NCBI RefSeq assembly: GCF_900107175.1 | Contig: NZ_FNOZ01000002.1 | Span: 62,001-126,000 of the forward strand | Origin: Modestobacter sp. DSM 44400 | GTDB taxonomy: Bacteria > Actinomycetota > Actinomycetes > Mycobacteriales > Geodermatophilaceae | Direction of reading: 5' to 3' | DNA: 64,000 nt | In this document: piece after piece, positions 1-7,471 of the stretch | Numbering within the stretch: the stretch's first letter is position 1 | Layout of the letters: every line of letters begins with the position of its first letter | The notes under the pieces: generated by a model | The model's input: the letters and a program-made list of their open reading frames with translations, nothing else | Databases searched by the model: none | What the model was told of the DNA's origin: nothing | Position numbers and translations under genes: made by a program

Positions 1-406
1 ACCCGGCCTCCAGCATCCCCGGCAGGACATGCCGGATGCAGCGCAGCGGGCCCACCAGGTTGACCGCCACTGCCTGCGCGAACTGCTCGGGGTCGATGGT
101 GGCCGTCGGCCCGACCGGCCAGCTCACCCCGGCGTTGTTGACCAGGACCTCGATGTTCCCGAGTTGCCCGGTCAGCCGGTGCAGCGCGTCGGCCAGCGCG
201 GCGGCGTCAGCGACGTCACCGGACGCCCCGGCGGCACGGTGCCCGGCCGCGCGCAGCTCATCGACCGTCCGCTCCACTTCGTCAACCGACCGGGCCAGCA
301 CGGCGACCGTTGCACCCGCCTCGGCCAGGGCCAGCGCGGTCGCCCGCCCGATCCCCCGGCCACCACCGGTGACCAGCGCGATGCGGGACTGCAAGGGCAG
401 GGCCAT
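1..406 (-). CDS. Short-chain dehydrogenase/reductase, 3' end cut by window edge
   Basis: NAD(P)-dependent oxidoreductase of the classical SDR family; the substrate cannot be told. The visible 135 residues begin MALPLQSRIALVTGG and carry the Rossmann cofactor motif TGGGRGIG (about residues 14-21) and the structural NNAG motif (about 90-93). The catalytic Tyr-x-x-x-Lys lies beyond the window. The ATG at 406 follows a GAGGAG ribosome site. Upstream (421-485) are repeated GTCCT/AGGAC half-sites that may bind a local regulator. SDRs are too common to assign a pathway. Confidence 0.85.
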   Translation of the reverse strand, partial: MALPLQSRIALVTGGGRGIGRATALALAEAGATVAVLARSVDEVERTVDELRAAGHRAAGASGDVADAAALADALHRLTGQLGNIEVLVNNAGVSWPVGPTATIDPEQFAQAVAVNLVGPLRCIRHVLPGMLEAG

Positions 407-420
407 GGGGTTGTCTCCTC

Positions 421-485
421 GTCCTGAAGCCAGGTCCTAACGTCAGGACCTCGGGCCGGTGGTCAGTCCTCCTGTAGCCAGGACC
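421..485. promoter_or_regulatory. Repeated GTCCT/AGGAC half-sites upstream of the SDR gene
   Basis: A palindrome GGTCCT-N6-AGGACC sits at 433-450. A near-identical direct repeat pair, CCTGAAGCCAGGTCC (423-437) and CCTGTAGCCAGGACC (471-485), surrounds it, just upstream of the minus-strand SDR start. Arrays of half-sites like this usually mark a repressor or activator operator. No regulator gene lies next to it here, so the binding protein is unknown. Confidence 0.4.
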
Positions 486-586
486 GACCCCTTCTACTCG
501 CCGGCCGGACGGCTCGGTGGCCGATGCGGACGGCCGCGACCGTGCAGCCGGTTCGTCGGGCTGCTTGCGACGGGTGGTGGTGAGTC

Positions 587-785
587 CACTGGGGCGAGGG
601 TGGCCTCGGCGTCGTCACGGAAGCGGACCCCGATCCCCGGGTCCTCGCCCGGCCGCACGGATGTCGGGTGGCCGGTCGAACAGGTTGTCCCACCAGCCGG
701 GCATGCACTCCACCATGTGGGCGCTCGGGCAGGCGGCCAGTAGGTGGACGCCGGTTTCGATGAACAGATGGTTGGAGATGGGCAG
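587..785 (-). pseudogene. Remnant of a mandelate racemase/muconate lactonizing enzyme (enolase superfamily)
   Basis: Two minus-strand frames read together as the C-terminal end of an enolase-superfamily sugar-acid dehydratase or racemase. The first (785-654) reads PISNHLFIETGVHLLAACPS followed by AHMVECMPGWWDNLFDRPPD. The second, in another frame (652-587), reads PGEDPGIGVRFRDD. The HLLAA..AHMVE..PWWDDLF pattern is typical of the barrel's last strands and C-terminal cap. No upstream barrel or metal ligands are present. This is a truncated, frameshifted relic without function. The identification is by motif memory only. Confidence 0.5.
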
Positions 786-1046
786 TCCTGGCACAACAGT
801 CTGGCGATCGGGGCGTGTACCTGTCCGTCGTGGACCGCGCAGGCTTCCGGGAGCGGGCCGGTCGGGCCTACGCGGAGGCGATGCCCGACCCGGCGAGCAG
901 GCTACCCACGGTGCTGTTCCCACGCTTGATACCGGTGGGCGTACCCGCTCTTACGGGTCGGTCGAGGTGACCGCGATCCCCGCCTATGCGCGCCATCAAG
1001 GCGGTAGGGCCAACGCCCCGCCGTCACCGGGCCGCCGACACCACCC
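786..1046. other. Intergenic stretch without a supported gene
   Basis: No start, ribosome site and family signature could be combined here. A plus-strand frame around 806-970 reads GVYLSVVDRAGFRERAGRAY and ends near 970; it looks protein-like but starts nowhere convincing and I cannot assign it. It may be another relic, next to the enolase-like remnant. Confidence 0.3.
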
Positions 1047-1529
1047 TCACCGGTCGCTCGGCGAGAGGAAGCGGTCGAAGATCGCCCCCGTGGCGGCGAT
1101 GACCACGACCTTGTCCAGGACGTCGATGGTGGCCTCCTTGCGCGACCACGTCCACGGCTTGCCGAGCCCGAGTGCGGTGATCATCACCAGGTCCTGGGTG
1201 TAGATGGCGCCGAACGTCGTGGCCGTGCCCCGCAGACCGCGCAGGCCCTGGTGGGCAGCCGCGCCGTAGGCGGCACCCCACATGGCCCCCAGAGCGGTGT
1301 GGGCCGCGTAGTTCAGCCGCTTCATTCCCGCGTCACTGCCCGGCTTGACGGGCAGCAGCTTCTGGACCAGCTGAGCCGGGCCGTAGCTGTCCTCACGCCC
1401 GGAGATGGGCATCTCGACCAGCTTCTGGAACGTGGTCATCACCACGCTGCCGGCCACACCGGCCAGCGCACCTCGACCGAGGTCGGCCACGAGAGAGGGG
1501 CGTCTGGTTGAAGAGGAAACGAGTCGCAT
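1047..1529 (-). CDS. Small membrane-associated hypothetical protein (DUF1440-like)
   Basis: A 160-residue protein starting MRLVSSSTRRPSLVADLGRG. It has Gly/Ala-rich hydrophobic stretches (about residues 18-32 AGVAGSVVMTTF, 78-95 HTALGAMWGAAYGAA, 104-118 and 139-151) resembling a short integral membrane protein. A hydrophobic AGVAGSVVMT start followed by P-rich loops recalls DUF1440/YagU-type proteins, but I am not certain of the family. It is transcribed divergently from the metal-sensor gene at 1608, so the 1530-1607 region could serve both. Function unknown. Confidence 0.6.
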   Translation of the reverse strand: MRLVSSSTRRPSLVADLGRGALAGVAGSVVMTTFQKLVEMPISGREDSYGPAQLVQKLLPVKPGSDAGMKRLNYAAHTALGAMWGAAYGAAAHQGLRGLRGTATTFGAIYTQDLVMITALGLGKPWTWSRKEATIDVLDKVVVIAATGAIFDRFLSPSDR

Positions 1530-1572
1530 GGCCCGGAGCTACCCGAGTACGGTCAGCCCGTTGGTTCATCAG

Positions 1573-1600
1573 TTGCTGAATACAGTTATCGCTGTAGTAT
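1573..1600 (+). promoter_or_regulatory. Promoter and operator of the CmtR-type gene
   Basis: TTGCTG (1573-1578) and TAGTAT (1595-1600) are separated by 16 bp and look like -35 and -10 elements. An inverted repeat TACAG-N6-CTGTA (1581-1585/1592-1596) fills the spacer, the usual place for an ArsR-family repressor to block RNA polymerase. Transcription would start about 1607-1608, exactly at the GTG used here as start codon, so a leaderless message is likely. Confidence 0.6.
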
Positions 1601-1607
1601 GACTGTC

Positions 1608-1928
1608 GTGGACATCTTGACCCATGGCCAGGTGCTCGCTCGCTTCGGCCACGCGCTGTCGGATCCGACCAGAGCCCGACTGCTTCTCGCGTTGCGCGAG
1701 GCTCCCGGCTACCCGGCCGAACTCGCCGACCTGTTGGGCGTCTCGCGTCAGAACCTGTCCAACCACTTGGCCTGTCTGCGCGGCTGTGGCCTGGTGGTGT
1801 CGGTGCCTCAGGGCCGACGGGCCCGCTACGAGATCGCCGACTCAGCCCTCTCCCACGCGCTGGGGGATCTGCTCGGCGTCGTGCTCACCGTCGACCCCGC
1901 CGCCCAGTGCATGGACGACTGCCGATGA
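1608..1928 (+). CDS. cmtR: ArsR/SmtB-family metal sensor, CmtR type (Cd/Pb)
   Basis: Winged-helix repressor that releases DNA on binding soft metals. The sequence closely follows mycobacterial CmtR: LSDPTRARLLLALRE, then the recognition-helix stretch SNHLACLRGCGLVV, and a C-terminal tail ending QCMDDCR. The two Cys of ACLRGC plus the tail Cys match the CmtR Cys57/Cys61/Cys102 cadmium/lead site; a second tail Cys is extra. GTG at 1608 was chosen because the -10 box ends at 1600 and no ribosome site precedes it; an in-frame ATG at 1599 lies inside the -10 box. It precedes two efflux genes that it probably controls together with itself. Confidence 0.85.
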   Translation: MDILTHGQVLARFGHALSDPTRARLLLALREAPGYPAELADLLGVSRQNLSNHLACLRGCGLVVSVPQGRRARYEIADSALSHALGDLLGVVLTVDPAAQCMDDCR

Positions 1929-1953
1929 CCCGGCGACGACACCGGACGCTGGC

Positions 1954-2874
1954 GTGAGCGGCGGCCACGACCACAGCCACGACGAGGGCACCGGTAACCG
2001 GCGCCGCCTGCTCATCGCGCTGGGCATCACCACGACCATCCTCATCGTCGAGGCCATCGGTGCCTGGGTCTCCGGCAGCCTCGCTCTCCTCGCCGACGCC
2101 GGTCACATGCTCACCGATGCCGCAGGCCTGCTCATCGCCGCCATCGCCGCCACCTTGGCCACGCGACCGGCTACCGATCAACGCACCTGGGGCTACCGCC
2201 GCGCCGAGGTCCTCGCCGCCACCCTGCAGGCCGCCGTGCTGCTCGCCGTCGGTGTCTTCGTGCTCGTTGAAGGCATCCGGCGCCTGATCGAGCCACCCGA
2301 GGTGGCGTCGGGCGCGATGGTCGTCTTCGGCATCATCGGCCTGCTCGGCAACGCGGCGTCGATCTACGTGCTCTCCCGCGGCCGCGGGGCCAACCTCAAC
2401 GTCCGCGCAGCCTTCCTCGAAGTCGTCAACGATGCACTGGGATCCGCCGCGGTGCTCATTGCCGCCACCGTGATCGCCACCACCGGCTGGCTGCGCGCCG
2501 ATGCCCTGGTCTCGCTGCTGATCGGCGTGCTGATCCTGCCGCGCACGATCAGGCTGCTGCGGGAGACGACCGAGGTCCTGCTCGAGGTCACTCCCCGCGG
2601 CCTGGACCTGGCAGCAGTCCGCCAGCACCTGCTCGGCCTGCCCCACGTCCACGCCGTCCACGACCTGCACGCCAGCCAGATCACCACCGGCCTGCCCGTC
2701 CTCAGCGCCCACGTCGTCATCGACGACTCCTGCTTCCTGGACGGCCACGCCCCCCAGCTGCTGGACCGACTGCAGAGCTGCGTGGCGGAGCACTTCGCCA
2801 TCTCCGTCGAGCACTCCACCTTCCAACTCGAGCCCCTCTGCCACGCCGGCCACGAAGCCCCCACCCACAGCTGA
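1954..2874 (+). CDS. czcD: CDF (cation diffusion facilitator) heavy-metal efflux transporter
   Basis: Proton-coupled Zn/Cd/Co exporter of the inner membrane, 306 residues. It has a His/Asp-rich N-terminus (SGGHDHSHDE), about six transmembrane segments, the TM2 metal site HMLTD, and a C-terminal cytoplasmic ferredoxin-like domain (TTEVLLEVTPRG... VHDLHASQI). In TM5 the usual HxxxD is replaced by EVVND, so one His ligand is Glu, which may change metal preference. GTG at 1954 sits 25 bp after the cmtR stop, so the two are probably co-transcribed. The last residues are His-rich (CHAGHEAPTHS). czcD is used as a family name; the substrate is inferred from the sensor. Confidence 0.88.
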   Translation: MSGGHDHSHDEGTGNRRRLLIALGITTTILIVEAIGAWVSGSLALLADAGHMLTDAAGLLIAAIAATLATRPATDQRTWGYRRAEVLAATLQAAVLLAVGVFVLVEGIRRLIEPPEVASGAMVVFGIIGLLGNAASIYVLSRGRGANLNVRAAFLEVVNDALGSAAVLIAATVIATTGWLRADALVSLLIGVLILPRTIRLLRETTEVLLEVTPRGLDLAAVRQHLLGLPHVHAVHDLHASQITTGLPVLSAHVVIDDSCFLDGHAPQLLDRLQSCVAEHFAISVEHSTFQLEPLCHAGHEAPTHS

Positions 2875-2903
2875 GCCTCGCAGCAGGCCGCCAAGGAGCA
2901 CGC

Positions 2904-3638
2904 GTGAGCATCCCCGCCTCCACGACGGACCACCTCAACCGCCGAGCCACCCTCATCCGCCGGATCCGACTGCTCGTCGCAGCGACGATCAGCTACAACG
3001 TGATCGAGGCCGTCGTCGCGATCACCGCCGGCAACCGCGCCTCCTCGTCGGCGCTGCTCGGATTCGGCTTGGACTCGGTCATCGAGGTGTCCTCCGCACT
3101 CGCCGTGGCCTGGCAGTTCGCCGGCCGGGACGCCGCAGCCCGGGAACGCGTGGCCCTGAAGGTCATCGCCGTCTCCTTCTTCGCGTTGGCCGCCTTCGTC
3201 ACCCTCGACGCGGTCCGCTCCCTGCTCGGAGGGGCCGAGGCGGATCGCTCCACGGTCGGGATCGTGCTGGCCGCGGTCAGCCTCGCTGTCATGCCCGGGC
3301 TGTCTTACACCCAGCGCCGGGCCGGACGAGAGCTGGGCTCTGCCTCGGCGGTGGCCGACTCCAAGCAGACGTTGCTGTGTACTTACTTGTCCGCCGTGCT
3401 GCTCATCGGGCTGGTTCTCAACAGCCTGCTCGGCTGGTCGTGGGCCGACCCCATCGCCGCTCTGGTGATCGCTGCGGTCGCTGTCCGCGAAGGCCGGGAA
3501 GCCTGGGGTGGAGACAACTGCTGCTCACCGATGGCCGACGCCCTTCGATCCGGGGGAACCGAAGACACCTGCGGGTGCGCACCCGACTGCTCCTGCTGCC
3601 GGCCCAGCTCTGCGGGCGCCCCGCCCGCCGACCACTGA
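2904..3638 (+). CDS. CDF-like cation transporter with Cys-rich C-terminal tail
   Basis: Membrane transporter of 244 residues. Hydrophobic segments occur at about 22-42, 47-72, 86-105, 115-133, 158-176 and 181-194. Acidic motifs GFGLDSVIEV (TM2) and VADSKQT (TM5) sit where CDF proteins place metal ligands. It lacks the folded CDF C-terminal domain. Instead it ends in a short tail with seven Cys between residues 206 and 232 (NCC...CGCAPDCSCC), which suggests thiol binding of a soft metal. GTG at 2904 follows an AAGGAG site, 29 bp after the CDF gene. Probably part of the cmtR operon. Confidence 0.8.
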   Translation: MSIPASTTDHLNRRATLIRRIRLLVAATISYNVIEAVVAITAGNRASSSALLGFGLDSVIEVSSALAVAWQFAGRDAAARERVALKVIAVSFFALAAFVTLDAVRSLLGGAEADRSTVGIVLAAVSLAVMPGLSYTQRRAGRELGSASAVADSKQTLLCTYLSAVLLIGLVLNSLLGWSWADPIAALVIAAVAVREGREAWGGDNCCSPMADALRSGGTEDTCGCAPDCSCCRPSSAGAPPADH

Positions 3639-3655
3639 GCACGGGGAGCGCGGGC

Positions 3656-4066
3656 GTGGCCTCGACGTGGTGGTGGACGGTGGGCGGCATCCTCGGCGGT
3701 CTGCTGCTGCTCTGGGCGGCGCTGATGGCCGCCCTCTGGGTCAGTCGTCCTGAGGACGTACAACTGAAGGACGTGCTGCGGCTGCTCCCTGACGTGGTGA
3801 GGCTGCTGAGGCGCCTCGCCGCGGACCCGACCCTGCCCCGCGGCATCCGGGTCCGGCTGTGGCTGCTGCTGGGTTACCTCGCGCTGCCCATCGACCTCGT
3901 ACCGGACTTCATCCCCGTCCTCGGCTACGCCGATGACGCGATCGTCGTGGCCCTTGTCCTGCGGTCGGTCACCCGCCGAGCCGGGCCTGAGGCGCTCACT
4001 CGGCACTGGCCCGGCACCTCCCAGGGCCTGGAGTCGCTGCGCCGCGTCGCGCGGCTGCCCGGGTGA
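3656..4066 (+). CDS. DUF1232 (YkvA-type) membrane protein
   Basis: A 136-residue protein with an N-terminal transmembrane segment (about 5-27, GGILGGLLLLWAALMAALWV) and the DUF1232 core LALPIDLVPDFIPVLGYADD (about 83-102), which defines the YkvA family. The role of this family is not established; members often lie near transport genes. GTG at 3656 was chosen because it lies just after GGGGAG and gives a sensible N-terminal anchor. It follows the Cys-tailed transporter by 17 bp, so it may share its transcript. Confidence 0.8.
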   Translation: MASTWWWTVGGILGGLLLLWAALMAALWVSRPEDVQLKDVLRLLPDVVRLLRRLAADPTLPRGIRVRLWLLLGYLALPIDLVPDFIPVLGYADDAIVVALVLRSVTRRAGPEALTRHWPGTSQGLESLRRVARLPG

Positions 4067-4142
4067 GCGAGCCTGCGAGCTCACCCATGTGCGCAGCAGC
4101 ACCCGCGAACGCGGCTGACGAGCGCCAGCGAGGAGAACTCGC

Positions 4143-4874
4143 GTGAGCGGGCACCTGCTGCTCACCCTGGCCGGCGCATCGGCAGCGGCGTTCGTCCTGG
4201 CCGGGGTGTCCGCTGTCGCCGGCTTCGGGGGCGGCGTCCTGGCGCTGCCGCTGTTCACCGCACTGTTCGGTATCCGGACCGCCGTGCCGGTGCTCACGGT
4301 GACCCAACTGGCCAGCAACGGTTCCCGGGTCTGGCTGAACCGCCACCACCTGCAGTGGAGCCTCATCGCCCGGTTCAGCCTCGGAGCCGTCCCTTTCGCC
4401 CTGGCCGGCGGCCTCCTGCTCGCGCGGACGCCGCTGGCCCCGCTGCAACGGGTGCTCGGGATCTTCCTCATCACCGTCGTGCTGTGGCGACGCCTGCGGC
4501 CCCGTCCCCGCCGGCCCTCGGCCGCGGCCTTCGTCGGCGTTGGTGCCGCCTCCGGTCTGGGCTCCGCGCTGCTGGGCTCGGTCGGCCCGCTCACCGCCCC
4601 GTTCTTCCTTGCCTACGGGCTGGTCCGGGACTCCTACATCGGCACCGAGGCCGCCTGCGCCCTGGTCATGCACCTGACCAAGATCATCGCCTACGGCGCC
4701 ACAGCGCTGCTCGACCACCGTGTGTTCCTGCTCGGCCTGGCGCTCACCCCAGGCACCCTCCTCGGTGCCTGGACGGGCAAGAAGATCGCCAACCGGCTCA
4801 GCGACCGCCTCTTCACCACACTCGTCGAAGCCGGGCTCCTCGTGTCCGGGACCCTCTTCATCCTCGGTCCCTGA
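4143..4874 (+). CDS. TauE/SafE family sulfite/organic-anion exporter
   Basis: Integral membrane protein of 243 residues with about seven to eight helices. It shows the two internal repeats of the TauE/SafE family: SAVAGFGGGVLALPLF near residues 22-37 and a second related stretch SGLGSALLGSVGPLTAPFF near 137-155. Family members export sulfite, sulfonates or related anions; the substrate here is unknown. GTG at 4143 follows AGGAG (4131-4135). It is 76 bp downstream of the DUF1232 gene and same-strand, so it may be the last gene of the metal block. Confidence 0.85.
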   Translation: MSGHLLLTLAGASAAAFVLAGVSAVAGFGGGVLALPLFTALFGIRTAVPVLTVTQLASNGSRVWLNRHHLQWSLIARFSLGAVPFALAGGLLLARTPLAPLQRVLGIFLITVVLWRRLRPRPRRPSAAAFVGVGAASGLGSALLGSVGPLTAPFFLAYGLVRDSYIGTEAACALVMHLTKIIAYGATALLDHRVFLLGLALTPGTLLGAWTGKKIANRLSDRLFTTLVEAGLLVSGTLFILGP

Positions 4875-4914
4875 CTCCTCGCGCAGCTCCGGCGGCTGGG
4901 CGGGCCGGTGCGGC

Positions 4915-5180
4915 TCACCGGCCGATGCCCAGGAAGTCCTGGAGCCACCGGTCGACCTCGCCCCATGGTCTCGGCGCCAGCCGTGCCCGTGCGCCGCGTG
5001 AACCTGGTGGTCGAGATCGTCCGCGGCTGCTCGGTCATCGCGAAACTCGACTTCGAGAGGCCGGTCCGCTCGCCGACCACGGGGACGTGGTGCGGCCAGT
5101 GGCGGTCCACGGACGTGATCGGGACGACGGCCGCCAACGCGTCCTGCAGCTGCTGCGTGGTGACGAAGCCCAGCACCGGA
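4915..5180 (-). pseudogene. Broken MazF/PemK-like toxin gene
   Basis: The minus strand encodes a MazF/PemK-like C-terminal half: PVLGFVTTQQLQDALAAVVP (from 5179), then HVPVVGERTGLSKSSFAMTE and QPRTIS. A one-base shift near 4965 then reaches EVDRWLQDFLGIGR and a TGA at 4915-4917. The pattern hVPl...TGL...SFAhTEQhRTIs...hxxVdxwL is characteristic of PemK/MazF mRNA interferases as I know them. The N-terminal strand is missing and no antitoxin gene is seen upstream, so it is probably inactive. Confidence 0.55.
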
Positions 5181-5319
5181 GCGCTGCCACACAGACCCCC
5201 GTGACCACCGACGACGTCCAACTCCGATGGCCCATGAATCGGAGGAGCAGCACGAAGAACGGGCCGATCACAAAGCCCATGACCAGAGAGATCACCCACC
5301 AGGCGCCCGCAACAACCAC
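5181..5319 (-). other. Short membrane-like open frame of unknown origin
   Basis: From a GTG at 5319 the minus strand reads GAWWVISLVMGFVIGPFFVL and on through FMGHRSW, one clear hydrophobic helix. The frame then runs into the MazF-like remnant without a convincing C-terminus. There is no clear ribosome site. It may be the N-terminal relic of a membrane protein fused by deletion to the toxin relic. Confidence 0.3.
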
Positions 5320-5402
5320 GCGTTCACCCGGCGATCGTGGGGTACGGGAGGCCTGCGTCGCGTTCCGGGGTGGACGCACCTCCAGGCCGACCGCTGCGCG
5401 CG

Positions 5403-5975
5403 TCAGCGGGCCGGCGTTCGCGCCATCACGTACTGGAGGACGTCGCGGAGCTCTCCACCGACCTCGTGCCCTCGGGGCAACAGCGCTTCCTCGGCGTAGC
5501 CGACGCGCGCGGCCACCCCCCGGGAGGCGACGTTCCACGGTTCGATGTGCAGTTCGATGCGGAGCACCGGAGGCAGGGTCCAGGCGAAGGCGGTGAGTGC
5601 CGTCAGTGCGTCGATGGCCCGGCCGCCGCCCCGGGATGCCGGGACGATCGCATACCCCGCGGTCGCGACACCGGTCTCGATCTGGCGGAGCCACAAGCCC
5701 GCGAACCCCACACAGACATCGGTCCCGGAATCGGCCACCGCGAAGGAGAACCCCGCGCGCTCGGCCAGCCGTCCTCGCTGAGCAGTCACCCACTGCGCGG
5801 CCTGCGCTGCACTGGCATGGGCGGGCAACGTGCCGATCAGCGGGACGTACGGATCAGCGGACAGGGCCACCGCCGCGGCGCCGTCCTCGTCGTGGAAGTG
5901 ACGGAGCCGGACCCCGCCGGAGGCCGGGCAGTCGACGGGCCACGCCCACAGGCCGTCGGGGTCGGGGGAGGACAT
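5403..5975 (-). CDS. GNAT acetyltransferase, RimJ/RimL type
   Basis: A 190-residue N-acetyltransferase using acetyl-CoA, of the RimJ/RimL-like clade acting on small molecules or protein N-termini. It starts MSSPDPDGLWAWPVDCPASG and has a GNAT core: VRLRHFHDEDGAAAVALS (helix 1), CVGFAGLWLRQI (beta 4), GYAIVPASRGGGRAIDAL (acetyl-CoA pyrophosphate loop; canonical (Q/R)xxGxG/A) and IELHIEPWNVASRGVAARVGY near the end. An in-frame ATG lies 30 bp upstream, but the residues it would add do not resemble the family. Substrate unknown. Confidence 0.85.
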   Translation of the reverse strand: MSSPDPDGLWAWPVDCPASGGVRLRHFHDEDGAAAVALSADPYVPLIGTLPAHASAAQAAQWVTAQRGRLAERAGFSFAVADSGTDVCVGFAGLWLRQIETGVATAGYAIVPASRGGGRAIDALTALTAFAWTLPPVLRIELHIEPWNVASRGVAARVGYAEEALLPRGHEVGGELRDVLQYVMARTPAR

Positions 5976-6017
5976 GGGGCGAGCCTGCCAGCCAGCAGAT
6001 CGCACGGAAGCGACGGC

Positions 6018-6260
6018 TCAGCCCGACATCCACTGCTCCCGGGTGATGGCGTACTCGACCGCGCCGAGTTCACTCCCGAGCAGCGCGTCCGCGACGTCGA
6101 GGTGGAGGGTCCGGACGTAGGCGAAGACCCGGTTCAGCCTGAGGTCCTCGAACCCGTGGCGGATGAGCTCCCGCATGCGGTCGGGCAATTTCGACCACGG
6201 CCGCAACGTCGGCGAGTGGACGACGTACGACAGGACCGGCGCCGACCACAAGGTCACCAC
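6018..6260 (-). pseudogene. C-terminal fragment resembling a GNAT acetyltransferase
   Basis: An 80-codon frame whose second half, MRELIRHGFEDLRLNRVFAY... then LGAVEYAITREQWMSG, resembles the last helix and strand of GNAT enzymes (helix GFEDLRLNRV, closing LGAVEYAITREQW). The acetyl-CoA loop is absent and the first 25 residues fit nothing. It lies just upstream of the intact acetyltransferase on the same strand, so it may be the relic of a neighbour or duplicate. A genuine small protein cannot be excluded. Confidence 0.4.
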
Positions 6261-6345
6261 CAGGAGCTGACCGGTCGACGGCCGCCGGGCGCCCGCCCGA
6301 GGTCAGGGGGCGGCCGCCCGGCGGAGGCCCTGGGTCAGGAGGAGG

Positions 6346-6586
6346 TCACCCGGCCGAGGAAGGCACCACCCCGGCGACTGCGGCCGCCACCGCGGCGTCG
6401 ACGACGGTGTCGCTGACACCGGCGAGCAGGGTGGTCGCCGCGCCGGTGCGGTGCCCGACCAGCCAGCGCAGGACCGGGCCGTCGTCCTTCGGCCAGGCCT
6501 TCCCGGGTGAGCACCATGCCGAGCAGTGCCACCCAGACGGCCAGGCAGGCCACGAACCAGCCGGTCAGCACGCGACGGTCCGTCAT
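6346..6586 (-). pseudogene. Frameshifted N-terminal piece of a PAP2 phosphatase
   Basis: The ATG at 6586 overlaps the stop of the DUF347 gene (ATGA), implying coupling. The frame gives a transmembrane segment (LTGWFVACLAVWVALLGMVL) and then loses sense. Shifting one base near 6485 restores DDGPVLRWLVGHRTGAATTL, the usual N-terminal stretch of type-2 phosphatidic acid phosphatases, but a TGA at 6346-6348 ends it before the KxxxxxxRP...SGH...H catalytic motifs. It is therefore both frameshifted and truncated. The PAP2 identity rests on the N-terminal pattern only. Confidence 0.5.
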
Positions 6587-7389
6587 CGGCGGGCCGCCTC
6601 GGTGCTCGCCTCGACCGCCGGCAACTGGTCCCGCTTGGTGACCGCGAGGTAGGAGACGACGGCCAGGATGACTGCCAGGAACACCAGGCTGGTGACCGTC
6701 GTCCCCAGGCCCAGGCCACCGTCGGCGCGCGGCTGGGACAGTCCGTCACCGAGCGAGGCGCCCAGCGGCCGGGTGAGCACGTAGGCGATCCAGAACGTTC
6801 CGACGGCGTTGGCCCGGAACACCAGGTGGCTGCCCGCGACCGCGGCGATCAGCACGGCCACGATCAGCGCGGTGGGCCAGTAGCCCAGCCCCAGCTTCTC
6901 GTCGACCAGGTCACCGGCGGCGGTGCCGAGGGCGAAGGTGAACAGGATCGCCAGCCAGTAGAAGGCCTCCCGCCGGCCGGTGACAATGCTGTGGATCGAC
7001 AGCGTCCCCTCCTTGGCGTACCAGGCGGCGAACGTGGCGCCCAGCAGGACGGAGAACACGATGGTGCTGAGCACCAGCGACACGCCGAGCCCGTCGGTGA
7101 GGTTGTCGGTGATCAAAGTGCCGACGACGCTGATCAGCACGACGGTCAGCCAGTACAGCGCGGGGACGTAGCGGCGGGCCCGGAACTGCGCGGCCAGCGC
7201 TGCCAGGAAAACCACGGTCATCACCACCGTGGTGCCGACGAGCCCGAGGCCCAGCCCGGACAGGAAGTCGGCGAACGTCTCCCCCACGGTCGTCGCCAGC
7301 ACCTTGATCACCCAGAAGAAGAGAGTGACCTCGGGGACCTTGTTGAGCATCGTGCGCGCCGGACTCGCGGCGGCTCGGGTGGTCGTCAT
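6583..7389 (-). CDS. COG4705/DUF347-repeat membrane-anchored protein
   Basis: A 268-residue polytopic membrane protein with repeated NKVPEVTLFFWVIKVLATTV / NxTDxxG-like segments: residues about 16-40, TLITDNLTDGLGVS, GREAFYWLAILFTFALGTAAGD and GTFWIAYVLTRPLGASLGD. These four repeats are the DUF347 units. Function is not established; homologues often sit next to two-component systems in metal or stress loci, as here, where a regulator starts divergently 82 bp away. ATG at 7389 was used. A pair of CGTTCAGG boxes (7412-7431) lies just upstream. The downstream PAP2 relic overlaps its stop. Confidence 0.82.
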   Translation of the reverse strand: MTTTRAAASPARTMLNKVPEVTLFFWVIKVLATTVGETFADFLSGLGLGLVGTTVVMTVVFLAALAAQFRARRYVPALYWLTVVLISVVGTLITDNLTDGLGVSLVLSTIVFSVLLGATFAAWYAKEGTLSIHSIVTGRREAFYWLAILFTFALGTAAGDLVDEKLGLGYWPTALIVAVLIAAVAGSHLVFRANAVGTFWIAYVLTRPLGASLGDGLSQPRADGGLGLGTTVTSLVFLAVILAVVSYLAVTKRDQLPAVEASTEAARR

Positions 7390-7411
7390 GCGGGCAGCGT
7401 CCGTCCCGGGT

Positions 7412-7431
7412 CCTGAACGCCGCCTGAACGG
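7412..7431. promoter_or_regulatory. Tandem CCTGAACG boxes between DUF347 and response regulator genes
   Basis: CCTGAACG occurs at 7412-7419 and 7423-7430, an 11-bp period, one helical turn, which is how OmpR-type regulators bind as tandem dimers. Read on the minus strand the unit is CGTTCAGG, identical to the pair before dedA. The site lies 22 bp from the DUF347 start and about 28 bp upstream of a CACCAT -10-like box (7459-7464) that would give a leaderless response-regulator message. Confidence 0.55.
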
Positions 7432-7471
7432 TTCCCGCACTCCGACCGCCCGGTGAGGCACCATCGGCGCC

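Noticed and set aside
786-970. Plus-strand frame around 806-970 (GVYLSVVDRAGFRERAGRAY)
   Set aside because: Looks protein-like, but has no start, ribosome site or family match; left as unannotated relic.
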